Assembly: GCF_900102335.1 (NCBI RefSeq)
Contig: NZ_FNBM01000012.1
Coordinates: 59,834 to 123,833, forward strand
Reading direction: 5' to 3'
Length of the DNA: 64,000 bases
From: Phytopseudomonas seleniipraecipitans
GTDB taxonomy: Bacteria; Pseudomonadota; Gammaproteobacteria; Pseudomonadales; Pseudomonadaceae
In this document: positions 1 through 7,950 of the stretch, piece by piece
Numbering within the stretch: the stretch's first letter is position 1
Layout: every line of letters begins with the position of its first letter
Program-made: the position numbers and the translations under genes
The notes under the pieces: model-generated
Seen by the model: only the letters and a program-made list of their open reading frames with translations
What the model was told of the DNA's origin: nothing
Database searches by the model: none

Positions 1-891
1 ATGGCGCTGCGTTTCGCCAATACCCTGTTCGAACCCGTGTGGCGTGCCGGGCATATCGACCATGTGCAGATCAGCGTTTGCGAAACATTGGGTGTGGAAA
101 ACCGCGGCGCCTATTACGACCATGCTGGGGCCATGCGCGACATGATCCAGAACCACTTGCTGCAGTTGCTCTGCCTGGTGGCCATGGAGCCGCCGGTGCG
201 CTTCGACGCCGAGTCGGTGCGTAACGAAAAAGTGAAGGTTCTGGAGGCGCTCAAGCCGATCACCGGTTTCGACGTCCGCGACAAGACGGTGCGCGGCCAA
301 TACGCCGCCGGCAAGATTGGCGGCCAGGAAGTACCGGCCTATTACTTCGAGAAGAACGTCGATAACGACAGCGACACCGAAACCCTGGTTGCGGTGCAGG
401 CCGAGATCAACAATTGGCGCTGGGCGGGTGTGCCCTTCTACCTGCGCACCGGCAAGCGCCTGGCCCGCAAAACATCGGAAATCCTCATCCAGTTCAAGCC
501 GGTGCCCCATCAGCTGTTCGGTAATGGAGAAGCCAATCAGCTGCTCATCCGCCTGCAGCCCGAAGAGCGTATCAGCCTACAACTGATGGCCAAGAACCCC
601 GGCAAGGGCATGCACCTTCAGCCGGTGGAGCTGGATCTCAACCTCGCCGATGCTTTCAATAAACAGCGTCACTGGGACGCCTACGAGCGGCTGCTGCTGG
701 ACGTCATCGAAGGCGACTCGACCTTGTTCATGCGCCGTGACGAGGTGGAAGCCGCGTGGCAGTGGATCGATCCGATCATTAAAGGCTGGCAGCAGCATTA
801 CCAACGGCCCCGCCCGTACGCAGCCGGCAGCAACGGCCCGGAGCAACTCCAGCATCTGCTGGAACGGCATGGCCGCAAGTGGATCGAGTAA
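1..891 (+). CDS. zwf: Glucose-6-phosphate 1-dehydrogenase, C-terminal part (5' end outside window)
   Basis: This is the last 296 residues of a glucose-6-phosphate dehydrogenase, the enzyme that oxidises glucose 6-phosphate to 6-phosphogluconolactone with NADP+ at the entry to the Entner-Doudoroff and pentose phosphate routes. The family is about 490 residues long, so the Rossmann domain and the substrate-binding RIDHYLGKE-type motif lie left of the window. Visible are the conserved helix NHLLQLLCLVAMEPP (near residue 50), the sheet-domain stretch PFYLRTGKRL and the segment EILIQFKPVPHQLF. The frame is open from base 1, so the ATG there is probably internal. Pseudomonads carry several zwf paralogues; no edd, pgl or hexR is visible next to it, so it may be a secondary copy. 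Paralogue assignment is inference. Confidence 0.93.
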   Translation: MALRFANTLFEPVWRAGHIDHVQISVCETLGVENRGAYYDHAGAMRDMIQNHLLQLLCLVAMEPPVRFDAESVRNEKVKVLEALKPITGFDVRDKTVRGQYAAGKIGGQEVPAYYFEKNVDNDSDTETLVAVQAEINNWRWAGVPFYLRTGKRLARKTSEILIQFKPVPHQLFGNGEANQLLIRLQPEERISLQLMAKNPGKGMHLQPVELDLNLADAFNKQRHWDAYERLLLDVIEGDSTLFMRRDEVEAAWQWIDPIIKGWQQHYQRPRPYAAGSNGPEQLQHLLERHGRKWIE

Positions 892-1267
892 CTGCAATAA
901 GCCAAGCCGAGCGACAAGCGCGTCTCGGCAGGGTTACGTTACCGAGTTCAAGCTAGAAATTGCCGTGGGGACGCCATGATCTTTGCCGTCTGCCAACTGA
1001 GCGATAACGCGCTTCAATTACCTCTTGTCGGGCCAGGCCAAGGCGCGACAAGCACAGCCGCAGGAATCTCGGGCGCTAGTCGTAAAGTGATATGGCGCGC
1101 CCCTTATTCGCTTGCTATTACGTATCTACTGGCCGGGTCTTCAAATGATATCGACGCGGTTGCGGCCGATACCTCCATGAACATCCTGCCGACACATCAG
1201 TAGTCCACGCGATACGCGCTGAATAGCCGCCACATAGAGCGATTGCAATCGCTCGAGGATCAGGGAA
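892..1267. other. Intergenic region, no supported gene
   Basis: These 376 bases separate zwf from the Tad-type genes. A 75-codon frame at 976-1203 has no recognisable motif and no good ribosome binding site, so it is not called. An imperfect GCCGAG/CTCGGC inverted repeat just after zwf could form a weak terminator hairpin. A GAGGA Shine-Dalgarno-like sequence near 1255 belongs to the next gene. Confidence 0.5.
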
Positions 1268-1732
1268 GTGCCTCACTCTTCAACAGTGTGCTCAGCTTAT
1301 AAGCAGCGCGGCGCTGTGGCGGTCGAGTTCTCGATCGCCTTCATCATTTTCTTTCTGATTTTTTACGGCCTGGTCGGTTACAGCATCCCCTTCCTGCTCA
1401 GCGCTACCTACCAGGAACTGGCCACCGAAGCCCTGCGCGACGCCATCCACTCCCCCGATACGCGCGCGCCCACTCCCGAACAACTCGTGCTCCATCAACA
1501 GCGTGTGCTGCAGACAATGCGCAACTCCTGGCTACCACAAGCCTGGACGCGAACCTGCACGGGCTATGACGGTTTTCTGAAAACCGGCGCGGTATGGAGC
1601 GTCTGCGTGCGCCATGACAATCCGGAGAGCATCATGCCGCCGTTTTCGATCTTCGGCTGGAAGGTGCCACAGCTGCCCAGCGAGATCCGCGGCGAAGCCA
1701 AAATCCGCCTCTACAATCACTCGGGGGCTTGA
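1268..1732 (+). CDS. TadE-like minor pseudopilin
   Basis: A 154-residue membrane-anchored protein of the TadE family, minor pilin-like components of Tad/Flp (type IVc) pilus systems. The N-terminus has the TadE signature: a short basic leader ending QRG, then AVAVEFSIAFIIFFLIF, so the presumptive prepilin peptidase cut after Gly leaves Glu at position +5, followed by a single hydrophobic helix. The rest is a short soluble domain with two cysteines (CTGYDG and SVCVRH). The start is a GTG preceded by GAGGA at 8-9 bases. The stop overlaps the region just before the next gene, so the two are co-transcribed. No Tad ATPase, secretin or Flp major pilin gene is in the window. Confidence 0.8.
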   Translation: MPHSSTVCSAYKQRGAVAVEFSIAFIIFFLIFYGLVGYSIPFLLSATYQELATEALRDAIHSPDTRAPTPEQLVLHQQRVLQTMRNSWLPQAWTRTCTGYDGFLKTGAVWSVCVRHDNPESIMPPFSIFGWKVPQLPSEIRGEAKIRLYNHSGA

Positions 1733-1734
1733 GC

Positions 1735-3819
1735 ATGACCCCTCTCCGATCAAACCTGCAGCGCCAGCGTGGCGCTTTCAGCATTCTCAGCGCGGCGACA
1801 CTGGTGATGGCCATCCTGTTTCTCGCCCTGGTGGTGGATAGCGGCCGCCTGTATCTGGAACAGCGCAAACTGCAAAAGCTCGCGGATACCGCAGCACTGG
1901 AATCCATCTCCCGACTGGAGTCCGGCAACTGTGCGCTCGATACCGCCAACGCCCACCTGTATGCGGTGGAGAACGCGGCCTCTTACGGTTTTGTCGGCAA
2001 TGGGCAGCAGTCGCTGACGTCGTCCTGTGTGAGCATCTCGATCATCGACGGCCTGCGAGTGCCAACAGCCGATCCCGCAGGCGGCCGAGCCGTCAGAGTA
2101 GTTACCCGCAATGAAGTGCCTGCCAGCATCATCGTACGCAGCGGCGGACTGTTCGGCCTCCCCGGCAACTCCACCGTGGGCTTGCAAGCGGTGGCTGTGG
2201 CAGAGAAGGACAGAGAACCAATGGCGGTATTCAGCGTGGGCGCGCAGCTGCTGGACCTCAATCCAGATGGGTTGCTGCCTAGGCTACTGGAGGGAGCGGG
2301 AGTGAACGTGACGGCGTTGACCCTGCTCGACCCAGAAGGCTTGGCGAATGCCCAGGTTACGCCGGGAGGCTTGCTACAGGCGCTCGGGGTGGAGGTGGGT
2401 ATCAACCAGCTCAAGGCGCTGACGCCTAACGGGCTGGCGGAACTGGTGGATACCCAAGTCGGCGCTGTAGGCATTCAACAGTTGATCAATGCCTCGGCGA
2501 AGCTGGTGACCCACAACCAGACGCTGGCCGCTGATATCAACGCGTTTGGCGAAGAGCTGGTTGGCACTGAGCTGGAGAACGCTGCGGTCAACCTTATCAG
2601 CACCGCTGATCGTCCGGGCCTGCTTCAGCTGGCGTCAGGCCCGAACCAGGCAGTGGGGTCGGCGCTGGATGTAAAGCTCAACTTGGGTGATGTGTTATCC
2701 ACAGGCCTGATGACGGCTGTTCAGGGTCGCGGGTTGTTGGTTAATGAGCCGAGCCTGCTGGGGTTAGCGAAACTACAACTTGGTATCGTCGAACCTCCCT
2801 CTATTGGCATTGGCCCAGTAGGAACTACTGCCCGCAATGCTCAAATTCGCTTAGGAATTGATGTTGATACTTCCATGTTGGTATTAAGCCCATTGCTTGG
2901 AACTTCAATAAAGCTACCAATCATTATCGATTTGGCCGATGTTACGGGAGAATTGACGAATATAGATTGCTCTGAATCTAAGCCAACAGCGTCTATTGCA
3001 GTAGAATCACGTATTGCCAATATTTGTCTTGGTTCAGCACCCAATGAAACATTGTGGTCAACAAAGACGAATTGCACTACAAGCGACCTAAATGATGCAA
3101 CCGTGTTTAAGCTGTTCAATATTGATCTGATCAAAGGAAGGGCCGCTATCCCTCTGCTTAGTACCGGTAATCCGGGAGATAAGATTGTCACGCTGGTTGA
3201 GCGGGAATCAGTAGAGACCGATGTCAATGATATAGAACTTGGAACATCGGTAGCAGGCCTGATCCCGCAGGTATTGAGTATGATAAAACTCGGAATGCCT
3301 AAGAATGCAGATGGAGCACCCACCTTCTCGGCAGAGCAGGCAGGCCAAATTGCAGACAAATATCTTACGACGCTGAACCACAATAAAGTGGCGATACGCG
3401 AACGAATGCTGAGCGATGGGCTGGACTGGAAACGTCCGGCTGGGTTGCTGAATTTAGGGGAAACGACTATGCCCCAAGACTGGTATGAAAAAGCGCCGTC
3501 CAATTGTTCAGCTAATAAACCGGCCTGTCGAAGTACATTGGTAACGGCACTTCAAAGCAAAGCCCAGAGTGGGGTGTTAGGGTCTATATTGGATTTGGTA
3601 GGTGGATTGGTAAATGGGGTGCTTTTTGGTGTATTGGGTGAAAATACCCAGCCCCTGCTACTGAAAAGTATTGATCCACTAATCTCATTACTAAAATCAA
3701 TTCTAGATGACCTAGGCGAACTACTGAGTTCCCTCCTCAAAACCCTCGGCGTTGAACTCGGCAAAAGCAAAATAAAGGTCCACAGCATCAGTTGCGGTCT
3801 TCCGCGGCTAGTGCAGTGA
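1735..3819 (+). CDS. TadG-like pilus assembly protein, long, AT-rich middle
   Basis: A 694-residue protein whose N-terminus matches the TadG / pilus-assembly family: QRQRGAFSILSAATLVMAIL gives a basic leader and one transmembrane helix, followed by VDSGRLYLEQRKLQKLADTAALES, the typical segment linking helix to a periplasmic domain. Unlike the two TadE proteins around it, it lacks Glu at +5 after the possible processing site. The large C-terminal region is rich in Leu, Gly and Asn with few landmarks, and has scattered cysteines (for example NCSANKPACRS and SCGLP). ATG 1735 is preferred over the TTG at 1729. From about 2780 to 3720 base composition is visibly more AT-rich than the flanks, with different codon choice, suggesting a mosaic gene. 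Function beyond family membership is unknown. Confidence 0.72.
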   Translation: MTPLRSNLQRQRGAFSILSAATLVMAILFLALVVDSGRLYLEQRKLQKLADTAALESISRLESGNCALDTANAHLYAVENAASYGFVGNGQQSLTSSCVSISIIDGLRVPTADPAGGRAVRVVTRNEVPASIIVRSGGLFGLPGNSTVGLQAVAVAEKDREPMAVFSVGAQLLDLNPDGLLPRLLEGAGVNVTALTLLDPEGLANAQVTPGGLLQALGVEVGINQLKALTPNGLAELVDTQVGAVGIQQLINASAKLVTHNQTLAADINAFGEELVGTELENAAVNLISTADRPGLLQLASGPNQAVGSALDVKLNLGDVLSTGLMTAVQGRGLLVNEPSLLGLAKLQLGIVEPPSIGIGPVGTTARNAQIRLGIDVDTSMLVLSPLLGTSIKLPIIIDLADVTGELTNIDCSESKPTASIAVESRIANICLGSAPNETLWSTKTNCTTSDLNDATVFKLFNIDLIKGRAAIPLLSTGNPGDKIVTLVERESVETDVNDIELGTSVAGLIPQVLSMIKLGMPKNADGAPTFSAEQAGQIADKYLTTLNHNKVAIRERMLSDGLDWKRPAGLLNLGETTMPQDWYEKAPSNCSANKPACRSTLVTALQSKAQSGVLGSILDLVGGLVNGVLFGVLGENTQPLLLKSIDPLISLLKSILDDLGELLSSLLKTLGVELGKSKIKVHSISCGLPRLVQ

Positions 3820-3827
3820 GAATCACC

Positions 3828-4376
3828 ATGCGTTCATTTTTGTACAAGCGACAGCAAGGCGCCGTGGCTATCGAATTTGCCATGCTATTCGGGGTGTTTT
3901 TCGTGGTGGTGTACGGAATCATCGCCTACAGCATTCCCATGCTGCTGATGCTGACCTTCAAGCAGGTCACTGCCGATGCCGCCCGCGCCACGTTGCAGGT
4001 GGACCCGGGCAATGCCGCCTACACGCAGTTGCTGAGCCGGGAAATTACCAAAGCGGTGGAGCGCAGTTGGTTGCCGGACAGCTGGCGCAGTGGCAACTGT
4101 CCGGCACCGGAGCAAGATGCAGCCGGCTTCAGCTGGACCAGCCTGCCCGGCCAGAACGGGCAGCCCTCTTATGGCCATATCGCTCTGGACGCGCGTGATC
4201 CCGCTGCACCGCGCTACGTGTTGCATGTTTGCGTTCAGCGGCTCTACAACCGGGAGGGTGCGAGCAACCAACGCGCCATCGTGCCCACGCTGCGACTGCT
4301 CGGGATCAGCATTCCCAGCTTGCCGGAGGAGGACGGAAACGTCGTTATCCGTGGAGCGACGACCATCACCCTCTAG
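3828..4376 (+). CDS. TadE-like minor pseudopilin (second copy)
   Basis: A 182-residue TadE-family protein. The leader KRQQG is followed by AVAIEFAMLFGVFFVVVYGI, again placing Glu at +5 after the presumed cleavage and giving one membrane helix. It shares with the first TadE of this cluster the downstream pattern YSIP(M/F)LL, a block ending in SWLP(D/Q), and a single-cysteine stretch before an RLYN motif, so the two are probably diverged duplicates flanking the TadG gene. ATG 3828 lies 8 bases after the TadG stop; an upstream in-frame start at 3792 would overlap TadG and is less likely. The operon seems to end here, as the next gene converges from the other strand. Confidence 0.78.
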   Translation: MRSFLYKRQQGAVAIEFAMLFGVFFVVVYGIIAYSIPMLLMLTFKQVTADAARATLQVDPGNAAYTQLLSREITKAVERSWLPDSWRSGNCPAPEQDAAGFSWTSLPGQNGQPSYGHIALDARDPAAPRYVLHVCVQRLYNREGASNQRAIVPTLRLLGISIPSLPEEDGNVVIRGATTITL

Positions 4377-4401
4377 CGCAGCAAGCTGAGCGAAGCGCTA
4401 A

Positions 4402-6294
4402 TCACGCGCCGATCACGCCCCCGTCGTCACGGCTGATGACCATCACCGATGAGCGCGGGTGCACACCAGGCTGGTGATCCGGGAAGGTCGAACCGCCCTC
4501 CTCACCAGGATGCTGAATACCGACAAACATCGTCTTGTAATCCGGCGAGAATGCCAGCCCGGTCACTTCGCAGCCTACCGGTCCGACCATGAACCGGCGG
4601 ATCTCCCCCGTTTGAGGATCGGCGCACAGCATCTGGTTGTTACCCATACCGGCGTAGTCACCCTTGTTGCTGTACTTGCCATCGGTCTGGATCCACAGGC
4701 GACCACCACCGTCGAAGCCGACCCCATCCGGGCTGTTGAACATGTTGTCGGCGTTGATCGCCTGGCTGCCGGCTTGAGGCGTGCCGGCATGCACCACCGG
4801 ATTGCCGGCGACCACAAACAGATCCCAAGCAAAGTCATGAGCCGCTGCGTCATCATCGTGCTCACGCCAGCGCAAGATTTGCCCGTACAAGTTGTTGGCG
4901 CGCGGGTTCGGCCCGCCCACCGGCTGGCCCTCTTCGCCACGCTTGCTGTTGTTGGTCAGGGTGCAATAAACCTGGCCGTCTTTCGGGCTGACAGTAATCC
5001 ACTCAGGGCGATCCATCCGCGTGGCGCCGACCAGGGTCCCTGCCTGGCGAGCACGGATCACCACCTCGGCCTGGGTAGGGAAACCGCGTTCGGCGGTCAG
5101 GCCATTCTTGCCAGCCGTCAGCTCGATCCAGCGGCCGCGGCCTTTCGGGTGATCGGCATCGCCATCACCTTCATCGAAACGCGCCACATAGAGCGTGCCG
5201 TGGTCGAGCAGATGGCGATTGGCCTTGGCATTGCCGCGATCAAGACGGTCGCGCGTGACGAACTTGTAGATGAACTCACCGCGTTCGTCATCACCCATGT
5301 ACACCACCACACGGCCGTCGCGGGTAGTGGTAAGGGCCGCGTTCTCGTGTTTGAAACGGCCTAGCGCGGTGCGCTTGATCGGCTTGGCCTGTGGGTCGAA
5401 TGGATCGATTTCGACAATCCAGCCGTGGCGATTCAATTCGTTGGGCGTTTTGGCCAGATCGAAACGCGGGTCGAAACGATGCCATTCGTTTTCCGCACTG
5501 GCGTGCAGCACGCTGTAGCGCTTCTGGTCAGCGCTGAACTGCAAGCCCGCATCGCTACTGCCGAAGCAGTCGCTGAAGTTTTCTTCACACGTGAGGTAAG
5601 TGCCCCAGGGGGTCTGGCCACTGGAACAGTTTTGGAAGGTACCAAGCACCTCAATGCCAGCCGGATCGGCGACCGTCTTGAGAAGCTCGTGCCCGCGTGC
5701 CGGGCCGCTGACGTCGATTGGCAGGTTGCCATGCACGCGGCGGTTATAGGGCGAGCCCTGAACGAACGCCCAGCCATCGTTGCCGCGTCGGACTTCGATT
5801 ACCGTCACGCCCTCGGCGTTCTGGGCCTTGCGCACGTCTTCGGCAGATTTCGGTAAACCACCGTGAGCCAGTAGATAACGGTAATTCACGTATTCGTTGT
5901 TGATGGCCATCAACGCGCGATCCGCATCGCCTGGCCAAGGGAAAAAACTCATGCCGTCGGTGTTATCACCAAACTGCTGCAGCTGTTCGGCTGCACTGTT
6001 GCTGCCGTCGCCCTTGAACGCCGGGCCGCCTGCATGCAATGGCTGCCCCCAGCTGATCAATTTGCGAAACGAGTAGCCCGGCGGAAGGGTAATCGTATCG
6101 GCGTTGGAGGCAGCCAGGTTGTTGAAACCCAGCAGTGGGCTGCCGCTGGCCGCGTGGATCGAGTCAGCCAGAACACTGCGCCCCAGCAAGCTGCCGCCGA
6201 GAAACAATGCCGCACCGGTCAGCGCGCCAGCACCGATAAAGCGTCGGCGGGATAAGGTCAGGCGTTCGAGGTCGGTCAATTGGTCGTCATGCAT
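4402..6294 (-). CDS. PhoX-family phosphatase, Tat-exported
   Basis: A 630-residue protein of the PhoX (DUF839) family, calcium/iron-dependent alkaline phosphatases that release phosphate from organic esters outside the cytoplasm. A twin-arginine signal is clear: SRRRFIG at residues 15-21 followed by a Gly/Ala/Leu hydrophobic stretch. Family landmarks include the WGTYLTCEENFSDCFG segment and the C-terminal YKTMFVGIQHPGEEG block. ATG 6294 puts the twin arginines at a normal distance from the start; an in-frame start at 6372 would add 26 residues of unlikely sequence. It converges with the TadE operon. No Pho box was identified with confidence in the upstream gap. The exact substrate is not shown by the sequence. 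Confidence 0.85.
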   Translation of the reverse strand: MHDDQLTDLERLTLSRRRFIGAGALTGAALFLGGSLLGRSVLADSIHAASGSPLLGFNNLAASNADTITLPPGYSFRKLISWGQPLHAGGPAFKGDGSNSAAEQLQQFGDNTDGMSFFPWPGDADRALMAINNEYVNYRYLLAHGGLPKSAEDVRKAQNAEGVTVIEVRRGNDGWAFVQGSPYNRRVHGNLPIDVSGPARGHELLKTVADPAGIEVLGTFQNCSSGQTPWGTYLTCEENFSDCFGSSDAGLQFSADQKRYSVLHASAENEWHRFDPRFDLAKTPNELNRHGWIVEIDPFDPQAKPIKRTALGRFKHENAALTTTRDGRVVVYMGDDERGEFIYKFVTRDRLDRGNAKANRHLLDHGTLYVARFDEGDGDADHPKGRGRWIELTAGKNGLTAERGFPTQAEVVIRARQAGTLVGATRMDRPEWITVSPKDGQVYCTLTNNSKRGEEGQPVGGPNPRANNLYGQILRWREHDDDAAAHDFAWDLFVVAGNPVVHAGTPQAGSQAINADNMFNSPDGVGFDGGGRLWIQTDGKYSNKGDYAGMGNNQMLCADPQTGEIRRFMVGPVGCEVTGLAFSPDYKTMFVGIQHPGEEGGSTFPDHQPGVHPRSSVMVISRDDGGVIGA

Positions 6295-6878
6295 CACGGT
6301 GCTCCGGCGTTTTCTGATGCGCAGGACGCTAGGGCAACTACATGACGTTTGGATGACGATACCACTATCCACAGCAGACCTTGAAAATAAGATGGCTGAT
6401 CGCAGTTGATCACAGTATCGGGGGGTTACCTTGTGGATAAACTGGTAGCGATCTGCTGCAAGCCCTGCAGTACGGCGGGTTTAGGATAGTGATCAAATAT
6501 TAACCAACCAATACACTTACCCACACGCTATCTGGATAAACAGTTAAATTTTCTGTGGATAACATGACGAAAGCCAAGAAGCTCGGGCACTAGAAGGATC
6601 TGCGCATTTTTTGACCTGCTGATCATGAGTTGCGAGGTGCGTTTGCTGAAAATATGTGGATCGGTTATGAAATGCATCTTCACAGCTATTGATTCTCTCT
6701 AGCTCGCATCGAAGCCTGTGAATAAGTGGATAACTCTCTCCTGGTTTCAATACCACTGCCTAGGTGACCGCTCATGACCTTGAAAGGCCCCGTCATCACC
6801 ACGATTCAACCCCTCGACAACCAGGATCAGATGCGTTACCAATATATGTAACGTATATGTTTCATATCAGGAGCGCTT
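6295..6878. other. AT-rich intergenic region with a cluster of DnaA-box-like 9-mers
   Basis: A 584-base gap with no supported gene. It holds perfect DnaA boxes (TGTGGATAA) at 6431-6439 and 6554-6562, and one-mismatch versions at 6365-6373 (CTATCCACA), 6517-6525 (TTACCCACA), 6531-6539 (TCTGGATAA) and 6725-6733 (AGTGGATAA). The surrounding sequence is AT-rich (for example near 6495-6550). It resembles the two origin-like gaps further right but lies about 22 kb from dnaA. The right end holds the promoter region of the ParD-like gene. It could titrate DnaA or be a remnant origin element; neither is shown. Confidence 0.5.
6835..6871 (+). promoter_or_regulatory. Inverted repeat before the ParD-like/map operon (possible operator)
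   Basis: CGTTAC at 6834-6839 and GTAACG at 6848-6853 form a perfect 6-bp inverted repeat around the AT spacer CAATATAT. Immediately downstream come a TATATGT repeat and the ribosome binding site AGGAG at about 6870. The position directly ahead of a small ribbon-helix-helix-type protein suggests an autoregulatory operator. This is inference from location and symmetry only. Confidence 0.4.
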
Positions 6879-7088
6879 GTGGGTATCGTTAATATAGATG
6901 ATGAGCTACATGATCAGATCCGCCGCGCAAGCAGCGTGGCGTGCCGCTCGATCAATGCGCAGGCCGGGTTCTGGATACGCATTGGTATGCTTTGCGAAAT
7001 GAACCCGACCCTCAGTTTCCAGCAAGTCATGGCCGCCGAACTGCAGGCGGCAGGTGTAACGTCGCCACACCTGGCTAATGCCTCATGA
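6879..7088 (+). CDS. ParD-like antitoxin-type small protein
   Basis: A 69-residue protein beginning with GTG, preceded by AGGAG. It resembles the ParD-like family: short N-terminal beta-type segment (VNIDDELHDQIRRASSVACRSINAQAGFWI) followed by a second helical part, the layout of ribbon-helix-helix DNA-binding proteins. Its stop codon overlaps the start of the following methionine aminopeptidase gene (ATGA), so the two are translationally coupled. No ParE-type toxin is present; the partner position is held by a metallopeptidase instead. The association of ParD-like genes with a map paralogue is, as far as I recall, recurrent in Pseudomonas. Whether it represses the operon or acts otherwise is unknown. 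Confidence 0.65.
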   Translation: MGIVNIDDELHDQIRRASSVACRSINAQAGFWIRIGMLCEMNPTLSFQQVMAAELQAAGVTSPHLANAS

Positions 7089-7867
7089 TCAAGACCGCCC
7101 ATGAGATCGAGCTAATGGCCGAGTCCGGGCGTCTCCTGGCATCGGTTTTTAGCTATCTCGACACGCTAGAACTGCTCGGCATGTCGACCCTGCAGGTTAA
7201 CGACCTTGTGGATAACTTCATCGTCCGTGACCTGAACGCGCGCCCGTCGAGCAAGGGTCAGTACGGCTATGCCTATGCCCTCAATTCATCGCGCAATCAG
7301 GTGGTGTGCCATGGCGTCCCCAGCGCGGTGGACATTCTGCAAAGCGGCGATCTGGTGAACTTCGATATCACTCTGGAGAAAAACGGCTACATCGCCGACT
7401 CCAGCAAGACCTACCTGATTGGTAACGTGTCGGCAGAAGTAGAGAAGCTAGCGCGCGTCACCTACGAAGCGCTGTGGAAAGGTATCGACGTGGTGCGCCC
7501 CGGTGCTCGGCTGGGCGAAATCGGCTACGCCATCGAGCAGCACGCCCGCGCCCATGGCTACTCGGTGGTACGTGAGTATTGCGGCCACGGTATTGGCAAG
7601 CAGATGCATGAGCCTCCCGAGGTGCTGCATTGGGGCAAGGCCAAGAGCGGCCTCACGCTACGCGAAGGCATGGTGTTCACCATCGAGCCGATGATCAATC
7701 AGGGCCTGCCTGGCGTGCGCACGCTGCGCGATGGCTGGACGGTGGTCACCCGCGATGGCCAGCTGTCGGCACAGTTCGAACACACCGTGGCGGTAACCGC
7801 CGAGGGTGTTCGGGTATTGACGCTGCGCCCCGAAGAGCAACAGCGGGTCGAGGCCAATCAGGCATAA
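7085..7867 (+). CDS. map: Type I methionine aminopeptidase
   Basis: A 260-residue type I methionyl aminopeptidase, which removes the initiator Met from nascent cytoplasmic proteins. All five metal ligands of the family are visible: D94 (VNFDIT), D105 (YIADSSKTY), H168 (GHGIGK), E201 (FTIEPM) and E232 (QFEHTV), as well as the substrate-site His in VVCHG (H76). Length matches the family. The start overlaps the stop of the ParD-like gene in an ATGA junction. It is probably a second map paralogue, because the usual essential map copy in Pseudomonas lies next to rpsB-tsf; that is known context, not seen here. A bidirectional terminator follows. Confidence 0.9.
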   Translation: MIKTAHEIELMAESGRLLASVFSYLDTLELLGMSTLQVNDLVDNFIVRDLNARPSSKGQYGYAYALNSSRNQVVCHGVPSAVDILQSGDLVNFDITLEKNGYIADSSKTYLIGNVSAEVEKLARVTYEALWKGIDVVRPGARLGEIGYAIEQHARAHGYSVVREYCGHGIGKQMHEPPEVLHWGKAKSGLTLREGMVFTIEPMINQGLPGVRTLRDGWTVVTRDGQLSAQFEHTVAVTAEGVRVLTLRPEEQQRVEANQA

Positions 7868-7895
7868 AAAAGCCCGCCTCGGAAGGCGGGCTTTT
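7868..7895. terminator. Bidirectional rho-independent terminator between map and glmS
   Basis: Arms AAAAGCCCGCCT (7868-7879) and AGGCGGGCTTTT (7884-7895) flank a 4-base loop, giving a GC-rich stem with a T-run on either strand. It serves convergent map (plus) and glmS (minus). Confidence 0.9.
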
Positions 7896-7905
7896 CATGG
7901 CTCCA

Positions 7906-7950
7906 AGCGCTCAGCCTGTCACTCGACAGTGACCGACTTGGCCAAGTTAC
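7906..7950. other. Expected Tn7 target region at glmS 3' end (unoccupied)
   Basis: Tn7 inserts about 25 bases beyond the glmS stop codon in many bacteria, directed by TnsD binding to the gene's last codons. Here the sequence after the stop runs directly into the map/glmS terminator with no transposon end. This is positional knowledge; no experimental site is shown. Confidence 0.35.

Noticed and set aside
976..1203. A 75-codon frame between zwf and the Tad-type genes
   Set aside because: No family, no good ribosome binding site, and no overlap with a conserved operon.
6544..6756. A 70-codon minus-strand frame in the DnaA-box cluster
   Set aside because: AT-rich non-coding character, no ribosome binding site and no recognisable motif.
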